From Mediterraneibacter butyricigenes (GTDB lineage Bacteria > Bacillota > Clostridia > Lachnospirales > Lachnospiraceae), in assembly GCF_003574295.1 (NCBI RefSeq), contig NZ_BHGK01000001.1, positions 2,294,001 through 2,358,000 on the forward strand: 64,000 bases of DNA. The letters are read 5' to 3'. The notes beneath the pieces were generated by a model. The model had not been told where the DNA came from, did no database searches, and was given only the letters and a program-made list of their open reading frames with translations. The number at the start of each line of letters is the position of its first letter. Position 1 is the stretch's first letter. The translations under genes and the position numbers were made by a program. Below are positions 1 to 7,277 of this stretch, piece by piece.

Positions 1-432
1 TTGACAATTTTCCGCCGTCGTAACATCGGATTTATCTTCCAAAATTATAATCTGGTTCCGATTTTGAATGTATATGAAAATATCGTCCTGCCTGTGGAAC
101 TGGATGGCGATACAGTAGACCAGAAATTTATGGACGAAGTTGTGTATATGTTGGCTTTAGAAGATAAACTGGAAAATATGCCGAACAATCTTTCAGGCGG
201 TCAACAGCAACGTGTAGCGATTGCACGAGCTTTAATTACGAAGCCTGCGATTATCCTTGCTGATGAACCGACCGGAAATCTTGATAGCAAGACCAGTGCA
301 GATGTGTTAGGGCTTTTGAAGCATACCAGCGGAGAATTTAATCAGACCATTGTAATGATTACTCACAACAACGAGATCGCTCAACTCGCAGACCGCATTG
401 TACGGATTGAAGATGGTAAAATTGTTGGCTAA
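1..432 (+). CDS. ABC transporter ATP-binding protein (5' end outside window)
   Basis: This is the C-terminal part of an ABC ATPase that would energise the permease encoded directly downstream. Visible motifs are a Q-loop (FQNYNLVP, about residues 13-20), the signature LSGGQQQR (64-71), Walker B IILADEP (84-90) followed by TGNLDS, and an H-loop histidine in MITHN. The Walker A P-loop is missing because the gene starts before position 1. The TGNLDS/FQ-N-NL style is that of MacB/LolD/BceA-type ATPases that partner FtsX-fold permeases. The stop lies 14 bp before the permease start, so the two are co-translated. The substrate cannot be read from the sequence; peptide antibiotic or lipoprotein export are family-level guesses. 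Confidence 0.93.
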   Translation: MTIFRRRNIGFIFQNYNLVPILNVYENIVLPVELDGDTVDQKFMDEVVYMLALEDKLENMPNNLSGGQQQRVAIARALITKPAIILADEPTGNLDSKTSADVLGLLKHTSGEFNQTIVMITHNNEIAQLADRIVRIEDGKIVG

Positions 433-446
433 AGGAGGTGGGAATT

Positions 447-2774
447 ATGAATTATCCTTTTGAAAATGATACCAGTGCAGTAATTAAAAAATTAGCACGA
501 AAAAGTGTGCGTTTTGATAAGAAGAAAAACTTATTTTGCCTTTCGGCAATTATTGTAGCCGTTGCTATGATAATGATGTCGTTGCTCACAGTGCAAAATA
601 TCATTTATCAAAATCAGAAAGAAATCGAAGGATTACATCAAGGGATTTTCTTTGACATTACGCAGGACAGTAAAGAAAAGTTGTTAGCAAACGAAGAAGT
701 AAAAAGTGTAGGACTTTCCTGTAATATCAAAACAGTGAAAGAAAATTCTAAAGAACTGTCTCTGATTTATTATGATGATGACATGCTTAGTTTGATTCCT
801 GCCTTTGACGGAAAATATCCAGAGAAAGCAAGTGAAATTGCTGTTACAGATGCCTTTTTTGCCAGTGAAAATAAGTCTCCGGAAATCAACGCCATAGTTC
901 AGTTGAATCTGGATGGTACTTTGAAGAATTATACTATTGTTGGTATTTATCATGATAAAACTTCTAACGCTTATCCTGTTTTTGTTTCACTTGAAAAATG
1001 CCGGGAATTACGTGGAAATAACCTGCTTAATGGATATGTTTGGCTTGAAAATGCAGATACCCTTACAAAAGACGAAGCAACAGAAATATTATCTCAAATT
1101 TCAGAGGAGACTGGACTGAATAATTGGACAGTCAGCAGTTACTATGATTATGTAAATACAACTTTGTCCTTCAGTAATTATGCGGTATATGGTGTAGTTG
1201 CTGCCATTTTGTTTTTAGCTGCCGCACTTGTAATTTACAGCATTTTCTATATTTCGGTTGGACAAAAAGTTGCTGAGTTCGGACAGCTTCGGACAATAGG
1301 GGCAAGTAAAAAGCAAATTTATAAAATAGTTCTTAAACAGGGTTATATGCTTGCAGTTCCGGGGATTTTAATTGGTAGTATCATGGGAACGATCATCAGC
1401 TATTGTCTGCAATCAAAAGGCTGGTCAGTATTTGCATTTATTGTTTCTCTATGTGGCGCATGCCTTTTTGGAATACTGCTTGTTTATATTAGTGTTCGTA
1501 AACCAGCAAAAATTGCAGCGAATACTTCTCCAATTTCCGCCCTGAAAAATCCAGTGGGAATTGTAAATTACCGCACTCACAAAAGACATCGTATTACGCC
1601 TGTATATTTAGCGAAAATCAGCTTTTCCAGAAACAGAAAAAAATCTCTATTGACCATTTTATCATTGGGACTGTGCGGAGTTATATTTTTCCTTGCAGCA
1701 AGTTATCAGAGTTCTTTTAATGCCGAGAGTATGGCTCGTTATTGGGATATGAAGTACGGAGATTTCAAAATCAGCATTGATTTAGAAAACGAAAGTGAAA
1801 ATTTGGATGCTCTCTTGCAGAAAGAATATTTTTCTGATTATGTAAAGCGTGTTGGAGATATAGAGGGAGTTAGCAATATATTTACTTATGCTACCGTACC
1901 AGTTGATTTCTCAACAGACAATGATATTTCAGATAGCACCTTGATGCTCGGCTATAATGAAAAGGATTTGGCGTCGCTAAATGCAGCGGTTTTGTCTGGA
2001 AATATTACTGATGATACAGAATTAGTTGTAAGTGATCCCGAACGTATTTATGATGTTTACCATTGGAAACCTCAAATTGGGGATACTGTGACCTTTAATT
2101 TCAAAAATCATAGTGGTAAAACAATAACAAAAGCATTCAAAATTGGTGCAATCACTTCCAGCAATGATGGAATGGGTGGCTATATTTTCAGAATGCCGGA
2201 AAATATGCTCAAAGAACTTGCAGGTTATGACTGTACATACGCAATCGAAATACAAGCAGAAGCTGAATATCAGGAGATAATCGAGCAAGAACTCAAATTA
2301 CTCGTTTCTGACAATAGGGATGTTCGCTTACAAACCCTTCAAGATTTTATTGTAGAACACCAATCAGACAATCGTGCAGGTTTTACATTAGCTTATGCGA
2401 TTGCAGCCATCTTGTGGATATTTGCGGTCATCAATCAAATCAATCTTACTGTGACAAATCTTTTATCACAGAAACAGGAAATGGGCACACTAAAATCTAT
2501 TGGTATGACAAATAAGCAGTTGAAGCAAGCATTTATGATGGAAGGTCTTTTTACTACTTTGATTGCATTGCTTATAACTGCTGTTGTTGGAATCCCCGGC
2601 GGATATGCAATCGGTATATTTTTGAAAAATGCAGGCATGTCTACGGGATTTGTATTTCCGGTTGTTGCTTTTACTTTTTTTGCTGTTGCTATGTTTATGC
2701 TTGAAAGTTTGATGACAATATTGCTTATTCATTCATGGAAGAAGCAATCTGTTATTGCAATAATGCGAAATTGA
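447..2774 (+). CDS. FtsX-family ABC transporter permease
   Basis: This is a membrane permease of about 775 residues with one N-terminal transmembrane helix (about residues 27-47) and two FtsX-type blocks, near residues 245-360 and 645-775. They are separated by a large, probably extracytoplasmic, hydrophilic region. The ATG at 447 is preferred over the GTG at 438 because an AGGAGG motif at 433-438 sits 8 bp before it and overlaps the GTG. The permease pairs with the ATPase just upstream. Such transporters confer peptide resistance, sense antibiotics or extract lipoproteins. No histidine kinase is visible next to it, because the neighbouring downstream DNA is a mobile element. Confidence 0.92.
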   Translation: MNYPFENDTSAVIKKLARKSVRFDKKKNLFCLSAIIVAVAMIMMSLLTVQNIIYQNQKEIEGLHQGIFFDITQDSKEKLLANEEVKSVGLSCNIKTVKENSKELSLIYYDDDMLSLIPAFDGKYPEKASEIAVTDAFFASENKSPEINAIVQLNLDGTLKNYTIVGIYHDKTSNAYPVFVSLEKCRELRGNNLLNGYVWLENADTLTKDEATEILSQISEETGLNNWTVSSYYDYVNTTLSFSNYAVYGVVAAILFLAAALVIYSIFYISVGQKVAEFGQLRTIGASKKQIYKIVLKQGYMLAVPGILIGSIMGTIISYCLQSKGWSVFAFIVSLCGACLFGILLVYISVRKPAKIAANTSPISALKNPVGIVNYRTHKRHRITPVYLAKISFSRNRKKSLLTILSLGLCGVIFFLAASYQSSFNAESMARYWDMKYGDFKISIDLENESENLDALLQKEYFSDYVKRVGDIEGVSNIFTYATVPVDFSTDNDISDSTLMLGYNEKDLASLNAAVLSGNITDDTELVVSDPERIYDVYHWKPQIGDTVTFNFKNHSGKTITKAFKIGAITSSNDGMGGYIFRMPENMLKELAGYDCTYAIEIQAEAEYQEIIEQELKLLVSDNRDVRLQTLQDFIVEHQSDNRAGFTLAYAIAAILWIFAVINQINLTVTNLLSQKQEMGTLKSIGMTNKQLKQAFMMEGLFTTLIALLITAVVGIPGGYAIGIFLKNAGMSTGFVFPVVAFTFFAVAMFMLESLMTILLIHSWKKQSVIAIMRN

Positions 2775-2788
2775 TGATAGAAAGCTTT

Positions 2789-2902
2789 TCATATCTCGGT
2801 CAGCTCCACAATTACATTACTCTGCTGATACAGCCAGTCCGTAAATTCTTTCGGGCTGGCTGTTCCTGTTTTTACAGCCTTTTTTCTCTGTAATACTTCT
2901 TT
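2789..2902 (-). pseudogene. C-terminal remnant of an unknown minus-strand gene
   Basis: On the minus strand a frame of 37 codons ending in a TGA at 2789-2791 reads like real protein. It ends in FTDWLYQQSNVIVELTEI, but is closed by an in-frame TGA at 2903-2905 and has no start codon. The embedded complementary arms (2831-2837 with 2855-2862, CAGCCAG/CTGGCTG) could also act as a hairpin at the end of the permease gene. I do not recognise the family. It lies exactly between the ABC operon and the mobilization genes, as expected of a gene stump at a mobile-element edge. Confidence 0.35.
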
Positions 2903-2969
2903 TCATACAGTAAATTTTCACTAGGCTGGTATGGAGTAATTTTACTGTCTATACAGTAAGTTGAAAATA

Positions 2970-3935
2970 CTAATATGGTCTTTTTTCTAACCAAACTTTA
3001 AGATAACATCTAATTCCAACATATGCGCCCTGCGAAAGTACGAAAAGCAATAGAAGATTTACTGACAGTACTTTTTTGATTGATTCTCCAAAATAAATGA
3101 CAATAGCAACACTTGTCAGTATCATTAGTAGAGTAATAACATCCCAACAGTTTTTCTTATATAATTCTATAACCTTTATTTCTATCAGTATCGCCAGCAT
3201 CCCTGTTCCTGCCATACATATTCCTACAATCAATATTAGCAATAACCAATATACCATTCCGGCTATAAAAGCATTTGGAATTTTTGTACTAATCTGTGCC
3301 GCAGAATGCCCGGCATCAATCGTCCATCCGACAAAGGTTTGTATGAATGATGCTAAATCATTGAAGAATGATTTACAATCGACAAGGAACATATCTGACT
3401 GTACTGCTTGAAAAAGAGTGGTTGTCAACGAATACCATGCAAGAAGGAACAAGGTTGTTTGGAACATTACCGTTTTTGCTTTATACTGTCCTGCAAGTCG
3501 CTCTTTTTGTGTTTCGTATTTTGCTTTTGCATTCTGATAGGCTGTCCGGTTACAGGCTTCACATTTTTCATAGAGTACCGGCTTTTCTACCGGTATTTCT
3601 ACGATTTTCTGATGTGTCCGGGCATAATCCCGTTCCTGTGTTAAATAGCATATTTTATCTTGACATTCCTCTATCATGACGTTTGCGCTTCGCAACTTCT
3701 CTTTCTCGATCCGCAATGCTCTGTCTGCCAGCTTCAAGTCGTTCTTTAATGCTTGAATATTCCCGGCTCTGTTCTCTTTGTTTAATTTCTCGTTCAAGGT
3801 CAGAGATTCGCTGAGCTGCGTCTTCAGTTCCACGATAAGCTGTTCTTTCTGTTCTAGTTCTTCTTGTATCTCCTCGGTCAAGAGCAGAAGTTCTTCCAAC
3901 TGTTCGGCGTTCTTTGATTCTCTGGATTCGTTCAT
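2970..3935 (-). CDS. Coiled-coil membrane protein, DUF6040-like
   Basis: This 321-residue protein has a long N-terminal coiled coil (about residues 1-105, with E/L/K heptads) and a CEAC motif near residue 127. About four hydrophobic segments follow (near 155-175, 225-250, 262-285 and 290-310). The arrangement matches DUF6040-type proteins that travel with MOBQ relaxases in Firmicute mobilizable elements; that assignment is from memory of the family. The start at 3935 has an AAAGGA-type site 10 bp upstream. Its first 281 bp overlap the 3' end of the relaxase gene in another frame. A membrane role in mobilization is inferred from context only. Confidence 0.75.
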   Translation of the reverse strand: MNESRESKNAEQLEELLLLTEEIQEELEQKEQLIVELKTQLSESLTLNEKLNKENRAGNIQALKNDLKLADRALRIEKEKLRSANVMIEECQDKICYLTQERDYARTHQKIVEIPVEKPVLYEKCEACNRTAYQNAKAKYETQKERLAGQYKAKTVMFQTTLFLLAWYSLTTTLFQAVQSDMFLVDCKSFFNDLASFIQTFVGWTIDAGHSAAQISTKIPNAFIAGMVYWLLLILIVGICMAGTGMLAILIEIKVIELYKKNCWDVITLLMILTSVAIVIYFGESIKKVLSVNLLLLFVLSQGAYVGIRCYLKVWLEKRPY

Positions 3936-5376
3936 CTATATCACGTCCTTTCTCTATCTGCTGTTCCAGTTCAGCAATTCGGTGTTCTGTTTCAGTAATA
4001 AACTGTTTTCGCTGTTCAGCTTCTGTGCCAATTTCTGCCATTGCTGATTTTCGTTTTCCAAAAGCTCTATCTTCGTTTTCTGTTCTTCCATCTTGGAAAG
4101 CAGTTCCTCGGTATTTGGCAAAATGTTGAGCAGCTCGGATAACTCGTTGTTTAATTTTTGTAATTTCTGATTCTGTTTTTGCATAAGAGAGAGTTGAGTG
4201 TCCCGGTTCTGCATTTCCAGAATCATTTCTGCCATTAGGTTCTGCTGTTCTTCGATTTGACCAATCATGGATTCCATTAAGGGTATAATTTCCCGGCTTT
4301 CTTCTAATGTCATTTAATCGCTCCTTCCATAATGATAATGCACCCGATACTTTCCCAAAGGTGTTTAGTATCTTTTGCAATAACGTGTTTTGTTGTTTTA
4401 TGATTTGATTTTCCGCTACTTTCCACGAGACTTTTATTTCCTGCCCGGCAAAAAACTTTTGTTCAATCTTTCTTGCGTCAGCTCCTTCATGGATGGTAGG
4501 AATCTGGAGTTTTCCCTGCTTTTCATAAGAACGATGATCAACTTGATTATGCAAAGGCAGATGTTCATTACATACCTTTGCCCATTCACTCCGCCACAGT
4601 TCACAATTTTTTGGATTGTTCCATCCAGTAGCATCGGTCAGCACCCGTTTCCATTGCAGGCGGTTTCTTGCTCCAATCTTCTGAATTCCGTTTTCGTCTA
4701 ATACAGGGATACGGATTCCATGACGGTCAGGGTTTTTCTTATCCTGCCACCAGTTCGGATGGGATTCATCAATCACGATATTTCCGTTTTTATCTCTGAC
4801 AAAATCCCAATCCTTGACTTCTTTCTTTCCCCAAGAATGATCCGGGTTAAAAGGACGCATAGTTAGAAGCAGATGGACATGGGGGTTGCCATCCCCTTTG
4901 TCGTGGATACTCCAATCAGCGCACATTCCTCTATCTACAAAAGTTTTTTGGATATAGTCGGTTGTATATTGAATTTGTTCCTGTCTGCTCCATTCTTTGG
5001 GGAGGGCAAATTCAAATGACCTGCCAAGTTGGGCATCTGCATTTTTTTCAATCTTCAATACCTCATTCCATAACCTCTGTTTCTGAAATGTGATTTTGAA
5101 TTTTTTTAAAGCAGCTTCTTTATCTTCTGACCTTTTGTATCGGACAGATTTTTGAAAGCGTTTTATATTTTCTTCTGGTACTATCTGCCATTCAGGAGGT
5201 GCGTTTTCGCACATCATCAGCCGGGTGTAGACCACTTCTTTTTTAGAAGTGTAATAACTGATTCTCCCTGTTTCCTCGTTTTTCATCACATCCCCATTGA
5301 GATATGCGGAAGCGGAGATAACAGATTTCCCTTTACTTCGTCCGACTATTTTGATTGTGTAATGAAAAATCGCCAT
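3655..5376 (-). CDS. MobA/MobL (MOBQ) family relaxase
   Basis: This relaxase of about 573 residues would nick oriT and pilot DNA during conjugative mobilization. The N-terminus (MAIFHYTIKIVGRSKG) and the ISASAYLNGD segment with its tyrosine are typical of MobA/MobL. The metal-binding motif PHVHLLLTMRPF lies at about residues 165-176. The C-terminal third is a charged E/R/Q-rich helix. The start at 5376 gives the canonical N-terminus; the longer frame to 5409 has an unlikely extension. The oriT at 5627-5658 and the DUF3847 gene lie just upstream in the same transcription direction. Its last 40 percent overlaps two other genes in a second frame. Confidence 0.93.
   Translation of the reverse strand: MAIFHYTIKIVGRSKGKSVISASAYLNGDVMKNEETGRISYYTSKKEVVYTRLMMCENAPPEWQIVPEENIKRFQKSVRYKRSEDKEAALKKFKITFQKQRLWNEVLKIEKNADAQLGRSFEFALPKEWSRQEQIQYTTDYIQKTFVDRGMCADWSIHDKGDGNPHVHLLLTMRPFNPDHSWGKKEVKDWDFVRDKNGNIVIDESHPNWWQDKKNPDRHGIRIPVLDENGIQKIGARNRLQWKRVLTDATGWNNPKNCELWRSEWAKVCNEHLPLHNQVDHRSYEKQGKLQIPTIHEGADARKIEQKFFAGQEIKVSWKVAENQIIKQQNTLLQKILNTFGKVSGALSLWKERLNDIRRKPGNYTLNGIHDWSNRRTAEPNGRNDSGNAEPGHSTLSYAKTESEITKIKQRVIRAAQHFAKYRGTAFQDGRTENEDRAFGKRKSAMAEIGTEAEQRKQFITETEHRIAELEQQIEKGRDIDERIQRIKERRTVGRTSALDRGDTRRTRTERTAYRGTEDAAQRISDLEREIKQREQSREYSSIKERLEAGRQSIADREREVAKRKRHDRGMSR
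3954..4313 (-). CDS. Small coiled-coil protein nested inside the relaxase gene
   Basis: This 119-residue, almost entirely helical protein is rich in Q, N, L and E (for example QKQNQKLQKLNNELSELL), consistent with a coiled coil. It is encoded wholly inside the relaxase coding region in a different frame. A strong GGAAGGAG ribosome binding site ends 8 bp before the ATG at 4313, which argues that it is translated. It is followed 18 bp later by the DUF6040-like gene in the same frame phase. I know of no assigned function; a mobilization accessory role is inferred from position. Confidence 0.6.
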   Translation of the reverse strand: MTLEESREIIPLMESMIGQIEEQQNLMAEMILEMQNRDTQLSLMQKQNQKLQKLNNELSELLNILPNTEELLSKMEEQKTKIELLENENQQWQKLAQKLNSENSLLLKQNTELLNWNSR

Positions 5377-5626
5377 GTCTGGATTCCTCCTTTCTGACGT
5401 ATCCGGCATAGATTTCCGGCAACATTGCTTTCAGTTTTAGAAAAAGCAGCATTGCCGGAACTCCCTCTGCGTAAGAGTGCCCTGCGCATAGCAGCCTGCA
5501 TGGAATGCGCCTCTCTGGCGAAGAGTGCCTCCTGCGGCATGAGCAGGTCTGGCTGAAAGCCCCGCCGACGGAACGAGCCCGGCAAGCGTGAGCGCAGACC
5601 GGTTGACACTTGTGGCAAACTTATTG

Positions 5627-5658
5627 GGACGACCTCTGGTTGTCCATAAGTGCGCCCT
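5627..5658. other. oriT: oriT of the MOBQ relaxase (nick region)
   Basis: The core TAAGTGCGCCCT at 5647-5658 matches, from memory, the conserved nick region of RSF1010-like MOBQ origins. It is preceded by an imperfect inverted repeat, GGACGACC (5632-5639) against GGTTGTCC (about 5643 backward), with a TCT loop. This is the expected hairpin-then-nick layout. It lies between the DUF3847 gene and the relaxase gene, the usual position. No convincing gene covers 5377-5704. Confidence 0.82.
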
Positions 5659-5704
5659 TCATGAAAAAGCAATGAAGGGAATGAAAAACTCATCCCCTCT
5701 GCCA

Positions 5705-6019
5705 TTACACTTCCTCCATATCGGTATTGGTTTCTTTCTGCATTGCTTTTGAGAAAAATCTCCCATTGGCTTCCTGCCTTTTCAGAAAAACAATCAGCTT
5801 TGGGATGTCTTCTTCCTCAATAGGAGCACCAAGAACGGATTCCACCGCACCGCCAATCTGACAGAGCCTATGGGTTCGTTTTTTACTTTCCTCGGTTTTC
5901 TTTCGTTTCAGAAGTTCTTTCTTCTGTGCTGCATATCGTTTTGCTTTTTCAAGGCTTTCCTGTTCCTTTTTTTCCATTTCAAGCATTCGTTCTTCATAAC
6001 TTTTTGTTGATTTTGCCAT
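5705..6019 (-). CDS. DUF3847-like mobilization accessory protein
   Basis: This 104-residue protein has a highly charged helical N-terminal half (residues 5-45, K/E/R-rich) and a compact C-terminal part. The latter contains HRLCQIGGAVESVLG and EEDIPKLIVFLKRQEANG, the pattern I associate with DUF3847. It lies directly upstream of oriT and the relaxase on the same strand. Small proteins at this place usually act as relaxosome DNA-binding accessories (MobC-like). That function is inferred, not shown. Translation starts at 6019 after a GGAGAATG-type site. Confidence 0.72.
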   Translation of the reverse strand: MAKSTKSYEERMLEMEKKEQESLEKAKRYAAQKKELLKRKKTEESKKRTHRLCQIGGAVESVLGAPIEEEDIPKLIVFLKRQEANGRFFSKAMQKETNTDMEEV

Positions 6020-6058
6020 TATTACATTCTCCTTTCTTTTGCAAACATAAGTTCTCGG

Positions 6059-6158
6059 TTGCGTATCAGAAGAAGCACATGGTATAATCTTCTTGCGTGT
6101 AGGTATATCATGGCTTTGGTCTGATAGAACCTTTGGCGGTTTCTTTGGAAGCCGCCTT
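6059..6158 (+). ncRNA. Candidate short plus-strand transcript ending in a terminator
   Basis: A plus-strand promoter-like pair, TTGCGT (6059-6064) and TATAAT (6083-6088) with an 18-bp spacer, faces a GC-rich hairpin GGCGG...CCGCC followed by TTTTT at about 6132-6156. This predicts a transcript of about 60 nt between two minus-strand genes. It could be a small regulatory RNA of the element or simply a bidirectional terminator with a chance promoter. No protein frame fits. Confidence 0.35.
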
Positions 6159-6159
6159 T

Positions 6160-6390
6160 TTAATTTGCCACAGTTCTTGTTACAGCTTTTACATTTCCTC
6201 TATCCCTCAAATCACGACCTTCATTAGCTTCCATAAACATTTCCAGAATATCGGTTTTAATCAGGACTTTGCGACCAACCTTTAATACTGGAAGTTTCTT
6301 CCATTCTACAAGCTGTCTTAAGGTGTTTCTGCCGATTCCCGTATAGTCAGCAGCTTCTTCGATGGATAATGCAATTTTTCTTTGCGTCAT
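6160..6390 (-). CDS. Excisionase-like helix-turn-helix protein
   Basis: This 76-residue MerR/excisionase-fold protein carries the winged-helix signature IEEAADYTGIGRNTLRQLVEWKKLP (residues 10-34; helix-turn-helix) followed by VLKVGRKVLIKTDILEMFM. Tn916 Xis-type proteins look like this and set the direction of integrase-mediated recombination. It is divergent from the repressor gene at 6562. The shared intergenic region holds an AT-rich palindrome, consistent with coordinated control of excision. Start at 6390 with an AGGAGGTGAT site. Confidence 0.85.
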   Translation of the reverse strand: MTQRKIALSIEEAADYTGIGRNTLRQLVEWKKLPVLKVGRKVLIKTDILEMFMEANEGRDLRDRGNVKAVTRTVAN

Positions 6391-6407
6391 ATAATCACCT
6401 CCTTACA

Positions 6408-6424
6408 AATTGCATTATGCAATT
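6408..6424. promoter_or_regulatory. Palindromic operator between excisionase and repressor genes
   Basis: The sequence AATTGCATTATGCAATT is a perfect 17-bp palindrome. A related half-palindrome (TTGCATATTGCAA, about 6496-6508) overlaps the -35 region of the repressor promoter. Two like sites in a divergent control region are typical of a phage-like repressor switch. Binding by the XRE protein at 6562 is inferred. Confidence 0.6.
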
Positions 6425-6502
6425 CTTGTGATGTAAGTATATCCTTTTCACATCTTTTTGTCAAGCGTTACGAAATGTCAAAAATAAACTTTATATTGCA
6501 TA

Positions 6503-6531
6503 TTGCAATTTCAGAAAAACAATGCTATAAT
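6503..6531 (+). promoter_or_regulatory. Promoter of the XRE repressor gene
   Basis: TTGCAA (6503-6508) and TATAAT (6526-6531) are separated by 17 bp and sit 31 bp before the XRE start codon at 6562. The -35 overlaps the second palindromic half-sites, so autorepression is plausible. Confidence 0.65.
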
Positions 6532-6561
6532 TCATACATACCGAAAAAGGAGGCAGTCAGC

Positions 6562-7191
6562 ATGAAAGATAAAGAATTACGCAAGCTGATAGGGAGCAGA
6601 GTAAAACAGCGCCGTCTGGAATTGAATCTGACACAGCCTTATGTCGCAGAAAAGATGGGTGTTACCGCTTCTACAATCCTGCGTTATGAGAATGGTTCGA
6701 TTGACAATACGAAAAAAATGGTGTTGGAAGGTCTTTCGGAAGCACTCCATGTATCTGTGGAATGGCTCAAAGGGGAAACAGATGAATATGAAACCGATAT
6801 TACGGATAAGAGAGAATTACAGATTCGTGATGCGATGGGAGATATTCTGGAACAGTTACCACTTGCCCTTACCAAAGAAGAAGATGCTTTTTCAAAAGAT
6901 TTATTACTGCTGATGTTAAAACAATATGGTCTGTTTTTGGATTCCTTTCAGTTCGCCTGCAAAAACTTTAAGGGGAATGATGGTCAGACGGATATTGCCA
7001 AAACAATAGGGTTTGAATCGAATGATGAATATAATGAGATTATGTTCTTAAGGGAAATCACTCACACCATCAATGCTTTTAATGAGATGGCAGACATCGT
7101 AAGGCTCTATTCCAAGAAACCCAAAACAGCAGAGCAAAGGCTTGCAAATCTTTTATCAGAAGTCTTATACGAAGATTCCGAATCGGTATAG
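6562..7191 (+). CDS. XRE-family transcriptional repressor
   Basis: This 209-residue regulator has an N-terminal lambda-type helix-turn-helix (about residues 8-62, with RVKQRRLELNLTQPYVAEKM and TASTILRYENG). The C-terminal helical domain of unknown ligand has no evident RecA-cleavage or peptidase site. The ATG at 6562 follows AAAAAGGAGG; upstream in-frame codons lack such a site. Position between the divergent excisionase gene and the integrase gene suggests it controls element maintenance and excision. Confidence 0.88.
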   Translation: MKDKELRKLIGSRVKQRRLELNLTQPYVAEKMGVTASTILRYENGSIDNTKKMVLEGLSEALHVSVEWLKGETDEYETDITDKRELQIRDAMGDILEQLPLALTKEEDAFSKDLLLLMLKQYGLFLDSFQFACKNFKGNDGQTDIAKTIGFESNDEYNEIMFLREITHTINAFNEMADIVRLYSKKPKTAEQRLANLLSEVLYEDSESV

Positions 7192-7277
7192 TAAGACAGC
7201 CGGAGTTATGATATACTTACACGCACGAAGCATTTCATCAGTTCCGATTGTCTAATATCGAAAGGAGACATACGATT

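Noticed and set aside
5346-5705. 119-residue minus frame across the oriT region
   Set aside because: Composition is rich in R, P and S with no domain. It overlaps the oriT and the relaxase start, and the stretch is better explained as a mobilization origin.
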